Part shown: positions 1 to 5,732 of the stretch, one piece after another
Layout: each line of letters starts with the position of its first letter
How positions within the stretch are numbered: position 1 is the first letter of the stretch
NCBI GenBank assembly: GCA_905236275.1
Contig: CAJOPI010000168.1
Coordinates: 1-5,732 of the forward strand
Origin: an uncultured Lachnospiraceae bacterium
Lineage (GTDB): Bacteria > Bacillota > Clostridia > Lachnospirales > Lachnospiraceae
Direction of reading: 5' to 3'
DNA length: 5,732 bases
Program-made: the position numbers and the translations under genes
Notes under the pieces: model-generated
Seen by the model: the letters and a program-made list of their open reading frames with translations, nothing else
What the model was told of the DNA's origin: nothing
Databases searched by the model: none

Positions 1-162
1 ACCATAATTTTTCTTGACCTTCATTACCTTCGCCCTTATCTTATCTCCGGGCACGCAGTCTTTAACAAAAAGAGGGAATCCGTCAATTTTGCCGATTCCC
101 TCTCCTGTATTCGTAAGGTCGATTATTTCGATTTTTATCTCATCATTTTTCTTTAATTCCAT
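1..162 (-). CDS. rlmD: 23S rRNA (uracil-5-)-methyltransferase, RlmD/RumA type, N-terminal TRAM domain only (3' part outside window)
   Basis: Only the first 54 codons are present; the gene runs off the left edge. The fragment begins MELKKNDEIKIEIIDL and continues through TGEGIGKIDGFPLFVKDCVPGD to KVMKVKKNYG, which is the pattern of an N-terminal TRAM domain (a small RNA-binding beta-barrel). A TRAM at the N-terminus is typical of the RlmD/RumA/RlmCD family, which uses S-adenosylmethionine to make 5-methyluridine in 23S rRNA; radical-SAM enzymes such as MiaB carry theirs at the C-terminus. The catalytic SAM domain is not visible, so assignment to RlmD, RlmCD or a TrmA-like relative rests on this domain alone. 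The ATG at 162-160 overlaps the end of yhaM by 10 bp. The best ribosome binding site is AGAAAGG (170-176, 7 nt spacing), inside yhaM; a GGAG at 164-167 is too close to the ATG. The overlap suggests translational coupling. Confidence 0.8.
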   Translation of the reverse strand, partial: MELKKNDEIKIEIIDLTNTGEGIGKIDGFPLFVKDCVPGDKIRAKVMKVKKNYG

Positions 163-1109
163 TCTCCGGCCTTTCTTAAATTGCTTGTCATAAGCTTGTT
201 ATAACCCAGCCAGCCTTCCGCATTCTCAGGCTTGGAATTTTCAAGTATCTCCGTAAAGGTCTCAAGCTTCGCATCCGTATTATCCGCAAGATTAAGTGCC
301 ATAGCCTCCATGAGAGCAGGCTTTTTCGGTGAACCGAATTCCAGCTCGCCATGATGGGCGAGTATGCAGTGCGTGATTTCCCTCAGAAGCTTGTCGGGAA
401 AGCCCTCGATTTCCCGGGCCTTGTCATGTACTATCTGCGATCCTATAACTATGTGGCCTACAAGCTGACCGTCGTCCGTATAATCATTCTGCGGAAAATC
501 CGAAAGCTCCGCAGTCTTTCCTATGTCATGCAAAAGTGCCGAGCTTATAAGGAGATCATGATTGAGAACAGGATACGCCTTCGTGTAAAACTTGCACAAC
601 CTCGCAACTGCGAGAGTATGCTGCATCAGACCACCCACAAAACCATGGTGTATGCTCTTGGCCGCCGAGCATCTCCTGAAAAGCTTTGAAAGAGACTCAT
701 CCTCGATAAATACTTTTTTAAGAAGCTTATTTAGATATTCATTCTTAACCGTATCAATAACATCAAGAACTGTCTTGTACATTGCATCATTGTCGAAGCG
801 GCTCACCGGAAGGTAATCAGAGGTCACGTATTCATTCTCGGCAGCCTTTCTCACGCGCTTAAGTGATGCCTGCAGCGCCCCCTGGTATCTCGAAACCTCT
901 CCCACAACCTCTATATAGTCCATCGCATCAAAATCCGCAATTCCCTGTGAGTTCGGCTCCCATATCTTTGCATCGAGCGTTCCCGTTTTGTCCTGCAGTA
1001 TCAGGTTAATATAAGGCTTTCCGTTCCTTGTAACCGCCTGCTGGCAGAATTTGCAAAGATAAATATCTGAAAGGTTTTCGCCTTCTTTTAAGTCATTAAT
1101 ATATTTCAT
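153..1109 (-). CDS. yhaM: 3'-5' exoribonuclease YhaM (OB-fold plus HD domain)
   Basis: A 318-residue protein, close to the roughly 314 residues of Bacillus subtilis YhaM, a cytoplasmic metal-dependent 3'-5' exoribonuclease that also trims single-stranded DNA. An OB-fold nucleic-acid-binding domain covers about residues 12-88 (NGKPYINLILQDKTGTLDAK is its typical core). An HD-type metal phosphohydrolase domain covers about 150-290. Visible metal-ligand motifs are HHGFVGGLMQHT (His154, His155, His164), LLHDIGK (His194, Asp195), GHIVIG (His219), ILAHHGELEFGSPKKP (His252, His253) and LADNTDAK (Asp276), so the active site looks intact. I chose the ATG at 1109 over an in-frame TTG at 1115, two codons earlier, because AGGAGA lies 7 nt before the ATG but only 1 nt before the TTG. 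The gene starts 17 bp after the trypsin/PDZ gene and overlaps the next gene by 10 bp. Family identification is confident; the exact RNA targets are not known from the sequence. Confidence 0.94.
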   Translation of the reverse strand: MKYINDLKEGENLSDIYLCKFCQQAVTRNGKPYINLILQDKTGTLDAKIWEPNSQGIADFDAMDYIEVVGEVSRYQGALQASLKRVRKAAENEYVTSDYLPVSRFDNDAMYKTVLDVIDTVKNEYLNKLLKKVFIEDESLSKLFRRCSAAKSIHHGFVGGLMQHTLAVARLCKFYTKAYPVLNHDLLISSALLHDIGKTAELSDFPQNDYTDDGQLVGHIVIGSQIVHDKAREIEGFPDKLLREITHCILAHHGELEFGSPKKPALMEAMALNLADNTDAKLETFTEILENSKPENAEGWLGYNKLMTSNLRKAGEWN

Positions 1110-1116
1110 TATCAAA

Positions 1117-1122
1117 TCTCCT
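1117..1122 (-). promoter_or_regulatory. Ribosome binding site AGGAGA deciding the yhaM start
   Basis: AGGAGA on the minus strand lies 7 nt before the ATG at 1109-1107. It is only 1 nt before an in-frame TTG at 1115-1113, so spacing favours the ATG. Confidence 0.8.
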
Positions 1123-1126
1123 GTTT

Positions 1127-2449
1127 CTATTCCGCAAGTGAGTCATCAAGTTTAACATAAGTGACATCAAAGGTCATCTCTGTGTAATTCCCCTTTGCGA
1201 ACCTTTCGGCGGTCACAACCGCGTCATCTCCCGGCTGGGCCTCAATTATAGCTTTTTCAAAATCCGAATAATTCGAAATCTCTCTCGTTCCGATCTTCGT
1301 TATTACATCACCGCTCTGTATCCCCGCAGCCATTGCAGGCGAATCAATGACAACACTCGTAACGTAGGCTCCAAAGGGCAGCCCAAGTTCATCATGTGCA
1401 GCCTGAGTCACGTCATTGCCCTTTATTCCGAGGCAGGCAGTGCTCTTATCATTCGAAAGACCTTCTATAATTTCCTTAAAATCAGAAATTGCATAGCCCG
1501 AAATCAGATTGTCAATATCCTTGGCGCCGGTGTCGGGTGAAATTATACCAAGAACATCTCCCTCATAATTAAATATCACTCCGCTCGCATCAGAACTTCC
1601 GTAAATATCGGTAGAAATGATGGTCATGTTCCGGTCAGTCATGCTTACCCTTCTGCTGTTGTCGGTTATTAATCCGAAGGCCACAGAACCGCTTGCTCCA
1701 TAAGGACGTCCAACCGCCATTACCGGAGTTTCCGGAAGACTGCTTCGTTTCGAGCTTCCGAAGGTTGCCTCTTTTATCAGATCGAGGGTTTCAGTCGTCA
1801 GATCCGCCATTTTGCAGGCTATTATTTCAAAATCGGTATTTTCATCTACCTTTTTCACCTCAGCCTCTGCCGTTGCCCCGTCTGCAAAATTAACCGTTAT
1901 CCTGTCTGCCCCCCTGGTTGTTTTGGAATTTACCAGTATGAGCAGTTCCCTTCCGTTATTGGCAACTATCACTCCCGCACCGGAGCTTTTATCTTCATAG
2001 GTATTCTCAAACCAGTCCGTATCGGAGGCCACCCCCGTCACAGTCACTATGGATTTTCCAACCTCTCCGGCAGCCTCCGAAAGCGTGGAATAAAGCTGTT
2101 TGTAATCCTCTGTCGTTAGCGATACCTTTTCCGTAATGTTATTTATGATCGTCGGTTCCGCCTCAGAGGAACTCACACTCTCACCGTCAGTTTCTTCAGT
2201 GGCTGTGTTTGCCGAAACCGTTCCGTTCTGTTCGTTATTTTCATCCTTTGAGCTTATATTTACCGGAACCGTTGGTTCCAGCGGAGCAGTCTTTTTAATA
2301 TAGGCATTAAAAACAACTGCTGCTATCAGACCAAAAATGACCGCTGAAGCAACAAGACGGAACATATATATCAGAAAACTTTTCCGGTCAAAGGGTTTGT
2401 CCTTAATTTTTTCGGTTATAAACTGAAATCCCGAATCCTTATCGTCCAT
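1127..2449 (-). CDS. Membrane-anchored HtrA/S1C-like trypsin-fold protein with C-terminal PDZ domain; probable pseudoprotease
   Basis: A 440-residue protein with HtrA/DegP layout. A cytoplasmic basic N-terminus (about 1-23) is followed by one transmembrane segment (about 25-50, FLIYMFRLVASAVIFGLIAA onward) with no signal cleavage site, then an acidic Ser/Thr/Glu/Asn-rich linker (about 60-105), a trypsin-like domain (about 112-332) and a PDZ domain (about 336-432, LGIKG loop at 340-344 and SPAMAAGIQSGDVITKIG). The domain should face outward. The catalytic triad is degenerate. The region matching HtrA TNNHVV reads LVNSKTT, placing Ser175 where the His should be. Asp206 is kept (ENTDFEII). The region matching GNSGGP reads SDASGV, so the nucleophile is either Ala288 or, with one gap, Ser289. 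Loss of His argues against classical proteolysis; I infer a binding or sensing role through the PDZ domain. AGGAGG lies 5 nt before the ATG, and the gene starts 15 bp after the response regulator. Confident on fold, less so on lack of activity. Confidence 0.85.
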   Translation of the reverse strand: MDDKDSGFQFITEKIKDKPFDRKSFLIYMFRLVASAVIFGLIAAVVFNAYIKKTAPLEPTVPVNISSKDENNEQNGTVSANTATEETDGESVSSSEAEPTIINNITEKVSLTTEDYKQLYSTLSEAAGEVGKSIVTVTGVASDTDWFENTYEDKSSGAGVIVANNGRELLILVNSKTTRGADRITVNFADGATAEAEVKKVDENTDFEIIACKMADLTTETLDLIKEATFGSSKRSSLPETPVMAVGRPYGASGSVAFGLITDNSRRVSMTDRNMTIISTDIYGSSDASGVIFNYEGDVLGIISPDTGAKDIDNLISGYAISDFKEIIEGLSNDKSTACLGIKGNDVTQAAHDELGLPFGAYVTSVVIDSPAMAAGIQSGDVITKIGTREISNYSDFEKAIIEAQPGDDAVVTAERFAKGNYTEMTFDVTYVKLDDSLAE

Positions 2450-2464
2450 CAGTGCCTCCTAATT

Positions 2465-3163
2465 TTACAGCGTCTCGAATTTATATCCGATACCCCAGAC
2501 AGTTGAAATCTTCCAAGATTCGTGATCCTTTATTTTTTCCCTCAGTCTTTTGATATGTACATCCACAGTCCTCGTGTCTCCGATATACTCATATCCCCAG
2601 ATATGATCCAGGAGCTGTTCCCTCGTGAATACCTGATTGGGTGAGGACGCAAGAAAATAAAGCAGTTCAAGCTCCTTAGGAGGCATATCTATGCTTTTTC
2701 CAAAATAGAGCACCGAATAATTAGTCTGGTTAATGACAAGATCGGGATATTCAACCTTTTTAACCGTACTCTTCGGTTCCTCTGCCTTTTGGGGCGCCGA
2801 ACGTCTCAAAACAGCCTTTGCCCTCGCAACAAGCTCCTTCGAGTCAAAGGGCTTTTCCATATAGTCATCGGCTCCGAGCTCAAGCCCCAGAACCTTGTCA
2901 AAAACTTCTCCCTTTGCGGAAAGCATGATTATCGGAACCTGCGATTTCTGCCTGATCTCGCGGCAGACCTGATATCCGTCCATTCCCGGAAGCATCAGGT
3001 CCAGAAGTATGAGATTCGGTCTGAAAGACTCATTCTCCTTTATCGCGCTTTCCCCGTCGTTCACAATCTTCGTGTCGAAGCATTCCTTCGTAAAATAAAG
3101 TGCTATAAGCTCCGCGATATTATTATCATCATCAACTATAAGAACCTTCTGTTTTTCAACCAT
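2465..3163 (-). CDS. OmpR/PhoB-family response regulator (receiver plus winged helix)
   Basis: A 232-residue DNA-binding response regulator of normal length. The receiver domain (about residues 4-120) shows the acidic pair in KVLIVDDD (Asp11, Asp12), the phosphoacceptor Asp55 in LILLDLMLPGMDGY, the switch Ser82 in IIMLSAKG and Lys104 in DYMEKPFD, so it should be phosphorylatable. A short Lys/Glu/Pro-rich linker leads to an OmpR-type winged helix (about 138-232) with PPKELELLYFLASSPNQVFT, EQLLDHIWGY and the recognition-helix region TRTVDVHIKRLREKIK. The ATG at 3163 is chosen over a GTG at 3172 because AAAGGTGA sits 5 nt before the ATG, while the GTG lies inside that site and has none of its own. 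Five bases separate it from the mutS2 stop, and the ribosome binding site overlaps that stop, so coupling is likely. No histidine kinase gene lies in the window; targets and signal cannot be read from the sequence. Confidence 0.93.
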   Translation of the reverse strand: MVEKQKVLIVDDDNNIAELIALYFTKECFDTKIVNDGESAIKENESFRPNLILLDLMLPGMDGYQVCREIRQKSQVPIIMLSAKGEVFDKVLGLELGADDYMEKPFDSKELVARAKAVLRRSAPQKAEEPKSTVKKVEYPDLVINQTNYSVLYFGKSIDMPPKELELLYFLASSPNQVFTREQLLDHIWGYEYIGDTRTVDVHIKRLREKIKDHESWKISTVWGIGYKFETL

Positions 3164-3168
3164 TTCCC

Positions 3169-3176
3169 TCACCTTT
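3169..3176 (-). promoter_or_regulatory. Ribosome binding site AAAGGTGA overlapping the mutS2 stop codon
   Basis: AAAGGTGA on the minus strand contains the mutS2 TGA stop (3171-3169) and lies 5 nt before the response regulator ATG at 3163. It decides the start of that gene and implies that ribosomes finishing mutS2 sit on the next initiation site. Confidence 0.7.
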
Positions 3177-5556
3177 TATTCTGCTTGAATTTTGCAATAG
3201 TCACACCGGCATCACCCTCTCCAAATTCACCGGCTCTGTAGCTCTCTATATATTTACACCTTTTCAGGTATTCCCTTACCACGTCACGCAGCACGCCGGA
3301 ACCCTTTCCATGAACGATCCTGACCTGTTCGAGATGTGAAAGATATGCCTCATCTATATATTGCGCAAGTGTCTGCTCCGCATCATAAGCCGTCATCCCG
3401 AGAAGCATACATTCGGTACTTATGGTCTGTGCATGGGAAAGTGATTTCTGTCCGTTCTTAGGCTTTTTCTTTTCTTCCTTTTTCGTCGAGGAAGGTTTAT
3501 CATAAGTCAGATCGGACGCGTTCGCCTTGTATTTTATAATACCGCACTGAACAAAAAGATTGCCCCTTGCGTCAGGAAGTGAGCTTACGGTTCCGTTCAG
3601 TCCCAGAGACACGATCATCACTTCATCACCCATCATGATCTTTTTAGGATCTATTCCGGCATTTTCGCTTCTCTGTCCTATATTTCCGGACTTTGAAGAA
3701 GTTTTCGATAAAGCATTTCTTACGCGCTCCCTGTCCTTCTCCGCAGCCTTCACTGCATCACTTGAAGCGTACTTCTGCATGTTCTTTATCGTGGAGTCCG
3801 CAGTTGCCTTTGCCTCTGCCAGAATTTCCCTTGCCTCTTCCTTTGCCTTTGCGAGAATCTTCTCCTTCGAGACTTCTAGCTTCTGCTTTCCGCTGTCAAC
3901 CTCCTCCTGGAGCCTCCTTATCTCGTTTTCCGTATCTGCTATCTCTCTCTTTTTCTTTTCAAGCTCAACCCTGTTCTTTTCAAGGCTTGCAAGAAGCTTC
4001 TCGAATTTCTTATCCTCTTCATTTATCCGTTCTTTAGCATCATTTATGATATTCTCGGACAAGCCGAGCTTCTTGGATATTGCAAAAGCATTGCTCTTTC
4101 CGGGAACCCCCACAAGTATCCTGTAGGTAGGACTCAAAGTCGCCACATCGAACTCGCAGCAGGCATTTTCTACCCACGAGGTTGTGAGCGCATATTCCTT
4201 AAGCTCGCTGTAATGTGTGGTTGCCATCGTCCTTATGCTCTTTGAATGAAGCCCCGAAAGAATTGCCGTAGCCAGCGCAGCCCCCTCCGTCGGGTCCGTT
4301 CCCGCACAAAGCTCATCAAAAAGGCAAAGGCTTGTAATATTCGCATTTTTCAAAATTTCAACAATATTTGTCATGTGTGATGAGAAAGTCGAAAGGCTCT
4401 GTTCTATCGACTGCTCATCCCCTATATCCGCGTAGATTTCCCTGAAAAATGAAAGCTCAGAGCGGTCTCCTGCCGGAATATGCAGCCCCGACATTCCCAT
4501 AAGTTCAAGAAGGCCGACAGTCTTCAGTGAAACTGTCTTTCCACCGGTATTCGGTCCCGTTACCACAAGCAGGTCAAACTCATCCCCCAGATGAATATCT
4601 ATCGGAACTACCTTCTTTTTATCAATAAGGGGATGCCTTGCGCTTCTAAGTTTGATTATCTCATTCGAATTAAATACAGGTCTGACCGCCTCCATATCAA
4701 GGGCGAGATTCGCACGCGCAAAGATAAAGTCAAGCTCTGTCAGGATATTGTCATCTGCCCTTATGAATTCGGCATTTGCACCGCATTCAAAAGAAAGACC
4801 TTTAAGTATCTCCTGTATCTCTGACTTTTCCTGAAGTTCGAGCTCGCGAATATCATTATTGAGCTTGACTACAGCCTGCGGTTCGATAAAAAGTGTCGAA
4901 CCCGTAGACGACTGGTCATGCACCATTCCCGGCACCTGCGACTTATATTCAGCCCTGACCGGCACACAGTAACGGTTTGCCCTCATGGTAATTATATTTT
5001 CCATAAGATAATTTTTAAGCGAACCGCTTATCATTCCCTGCAGGGTTGCATGAACCTTATCCGACGCTATTATTTTTTTCCGCCTGATGGATTTAAGCTC
5101 CGAACTTGCATCATCTGCAATTGTATCTTCATCGAGTATGCATCGTCTGATCTCAGTCGAAAGATGTGTTACAGGCTGCAGACAGCTGAACATATCATCA
5201 AGGCTATCGTATATCCTCTCCTCCGTCTTATCTGACAGTCCGTACTTCCTTACATTATCGCAGGTTTCAAGGAGTGATGCTATATCCATAAGCTCCCTGC
5301 TGCTTAATGTTCCCTCTGCCTCTGCAGTATGAAGCGAACCTCTGACATCCCTTATCCCGAAGAAGGATACCGATCCTTTAGCAAATATTCTTTTCAGTGC
5401 ATCTTCTGTTTCTGTCTGGCTTCTCGCTATATCAGCCATATTGTCATAAGGGACAAGTGCTTTTGCCATTGCCTTGCCTCTTATGGTTGAAGCCTTATTT
5501 ACGAGTCTTTCTATTACCTTATCAAATTCGAGTACGTGTAAAACTTTTTCATTCAT
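3169..5556 (-). CDS. mutS2: Endonuclease MutS2 / ribosome-rescue ATPase (MutS-type ATPase plus KOW-like and Smr domains)
   Basis: A 795-residue protein, the usual MutS2 length. It lacks the mismatch-recognition domain of MutS, as expected. Residues 1-290 form the helical core/clamp. The ABC-type ATPase (about 300-500) has Walker A GPNTGGKT (334-341), signature region STFSSHM (389-395), Walker B LCLFDELCAGTDPTEG (410-425) and switch His448 in ATTHYSELKEYA. A long charged coiled coil spans about 505-615, a KOW-like segment about 638-685, a Lys-rich linker about 686-706, and the Smr domain about 712-795 with IVHGKGSGVLR (747-757). The Smr LDLR motif is absent: the matching stretch reads ECMLLGMT (715-722). 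In the family, MutS2 suppresses homologous recombination in some bacteria; in B. subtilis it (also named RqcU) acts on collided ribosomes. The ATG at 5556 follows a weak AGGAA with 12 nt spacing. First gene after the promoter at 5600-5628. Identity is certain; which role dominates is not. Confidence 0.97.
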   Translation of the reverse strand: MNEKVLHVLEFDKVIERLVNKASTIRGKAMAKALVPYDNMADIARSQTETEDALKRIFAKGSVSFFGIRDVRGSLHTAEAEGTLSSRELMDIASLLETCDNVRKYGLSDKTEERIYDSLDDMFSCLQPVTHLSTEIRRCILDEDTIADDASSELKSIRRKKIIASDKVHATLQGMISGSLKNYLMENIITMRANRYCVPVRAEYKSQVPGMVHDQSSTGSTLFIEPQAVVKLNNDIRELELQEKSEIQEILKGLSFECGANAEFIRADDNILTELDFIFARANLALDMEAVRPVFNSNEIIKLRSARHPLIDKKKVVPIDIHLGDEFDLLVVTGPNTGGKTVSLKTVGLLELMGMSGLHIPAGDRSELSFFREIYADIGDEQSIEQSLSTFSSHMTNIVEILKNANITSLCLFDELCAGTDPTEGAALATAILSGLHSKSIRTMATTHYSELKEYALTTSWVENACCEFDVATLSPTYRILVGVPGKSNAFAISKKLGLSENIINDAKERINEEDKKFEKLLASLEKNRVELEKKKREIADTENEIRRLQEEVDSGKQKLEVSKEKILAKAKEEAREILAEAKATADSTIKNMQKYASSDAVKAAEKDRERVRNALSKTSSKSGNIGQRSENAGIDPKKIMMGDEVMIVSLGLNGTVSSLPDARGNLFVQCGIIKYKANASDLTYDKPSSTKKEEKKKPKNGQKSLSHAQTISTECMLLGMTAYDAEQTLAQYIDEAYLSHLEQVRIVHGKGSGVLRDVVREYLKRCKYIESYRAGEFGEGDAGVTIAKFKQNKR

Positions 5557-5599
5557 TTTGTATTACAATTCCTATTTTCCGCTTTCCATAGCCCTTTAC

Positions 5600-5628
5600 A
5601 TTATAGTACAAAAAGACCTGCAGGGCAA
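5600..5628 (-). promoter_or_regulatory. Predicted sigma-A-type promoter of the mutS2 operon
   Basis: On the minus strand, -35 TTGCCC (5628-5623) and a perfect -10 TATAAT (5605-5600) are separated by exactly 17 bp. The start of transcription is expected near 5593-5594, giving a leader of about 37 nt before the mutS2 ATG. The -35 hexamer (4 of 6 consensus bases) lies in the loop and first arm bases of the inverted repeat at 5610-5644. It is the only good promoter I saw upstream of the five-gene cluster. Confidence 0.72.
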
Positions 5629-5644
5629 ACCTGCAGGTCTTTTT
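5610..5644. terminator. Perfect inverted repeat, bidirectional-type intrinsic terminator
   Basis: A perfect 15 bp inverted repeat with a 5 nt loop: AAAAAGACCTGCAGG, GCAAA, CCTGCAGGTCTTTTT. The core stem is 10 bp and GC-rich, and the A5/T5 flanks give a U-tract on either strand. Read leftward, it would end transcription of a gene lying right of the window just before the mutS2 promoter; read rightward, it would stop plus-strand (antisense) transcription. Its palindrome covers the -35 and spacer of the mutS2 promoter, so an operator role is a less likely alternative. Confidence 0.8.
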
Positions 5645-5673
5645 CTTTAGGAACTGTAGATAAATAACATGTA

Positions 5674-5701
5674 CAATTGCGCAGGATAAACTTTCAATTG
5701 C
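5674..5701. repeat. Pair of CAATTGC direct repeats, 21 bp apart
   Basis: CAATTGC occurs at 5674-5680 and again at 5695-5701, a 21 bp period or about two helical turns. Each copy contains the palindrome CAATTG. The spacing would put two protein-binding sites on the same DNA face, but in AT-rich intergenic DNA two 7-mers can arise by chance. No function is assigned. Confidence 0.35.
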
Positions 5702-5718
5702 AAGGAAGAGGAATGAAG

Positions 5719-5732
5719 CGTAGCGAGCTACG
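5719..5732. repeat. Inverted repeat CGTAGC-GA-GCTACG at the window edge
   Basis: A perfect 6 bp inverted repeat around a 2 bp centre lies flush with the right edge, so its true extent cannot be seen. It may be a small dispersed repeat, part of a hairpin, or part of the end or start of a neighbouring gene. The 88 bases right of the terminator (5645-5732) hold no gene I can recognise. Confidence 0.4.

Noticed and set aside
351..689. A 112-codon plus-strand open frame opposite yhaM.
   Set aside because: Fully antisense to the conserved HD domain of YhaM; the protein has no recognisable features.
3164..3172. GTG start for the response regulator at 3172, giving a 4 bp GTGA overlap with the mutS2 stop.
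   Set aside because: The GTG lies inside the AAAGGTGA ribosome binding site and has no upstream site, while the ATG at 3163 has ideal spacing.
2789..3241. A 150-codon plus-strand open frame opposite the response regulator and the end of mutS2.
   Set aside because: It spans the junction of two clearly real minus-strand genes and shows no domain or ribosome binding site of note.
3560..4126. A 188-codon plus-strand open frame opposite mutS2, rich in Ser, Phe, Leu and Ala.
   Set aside because: It lies antisense to the MutS2 coiled coil and KOW-like region; the Ser/Phe/Leu bias is what the reverse complement of Lys/Glu/Ala-rich codons gives. No recognisable domain.
5572..5589. A five-codon leader frame (MESGK then stop) before mutS2, which could suggest attenuation.
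   Set aside because: It is very short, begins only a few bases after the predicted transcript start, has no proper ribosome binding site, and no attenuator hairpin lies between it and mutS2.
5610..5644. The inverted repeat read as a riboswitch or leader attenuator of mutS2.
   Set aside because: It lies upstream of the predicted -10 and start site, so it would not be part of the mutS2 transcript made from that promoter.

Overview
The window reads as a chromosomal housekeeping segment from a Gram-positive anaerobe, most likely a member of the Clostridia and probably Lachnospiraceae. This placement is a judgement from protein style: a YhaM-type HD exoribonuclease, a MutS2 with a C-terminal Smr domain, and a membrane-anchored trypsin/PDZ protein with a degenerate catalytic site. 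Base composition is moderate. Strong purine-rich ribosome binding sites precede three of the five genes (the response regulator, the trypsin/PDZ gene and yhaM). No rRNA, tRNA, CRISPR array, insertion sequence or phage gene is visible.

Every recognisable gene lies on the minus strand, so transcription runs from right to left. The right end (5557-5732) is intergenic. It holds a perfect inverted repeat with A/T flanks (5610-5644, a bidirectional-type terminator) and, overlapping it, a good sigma-A-like promoter (-35 TTGCCC at 5623-5628, 17 bp spacer, -10 TATAAT at 5600-5605) that should drive the whole cluster. The order downstream is mutS2 (3169-5556), an OmpR/PhoB-type response regulator (2465-3163), a single-pass membrane HtrA-like trypsin/PDZ protein (1127-2449), yhaM (153-1109), and the first 54 codons of an RlmD/RumA-type 23S rRNA uracil-5-methyltransferase (1-162, cut by the window edge).

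The junctions are very tight: 5, 15 and 17 bp gaps, then a 10 bp overlap. No internal terminator is visible, so a single polycistronic unit is likely. Three members act on RNA or ribosomes: MutS2 (collided-ribosome rescue and/or recombination control in other Firmicutes), YhaM (3'-5' exoribonuclease) and RlmD (rRNA methylation). Between them sit a transcriptional regulator without an adjacent sensor kinase and a surface-anchored PDZ protein whose protease site appears broken.

The window is mostly ordinary core genome. The points most worth a second look are the probable pseudoprotease, the missing LDLR motif in the MutS2 Smr domain, the orphan response regulator inside this operon, and the terminator that shares bases with the operon promoter. 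I found no convincing undescribed multi-gene system.
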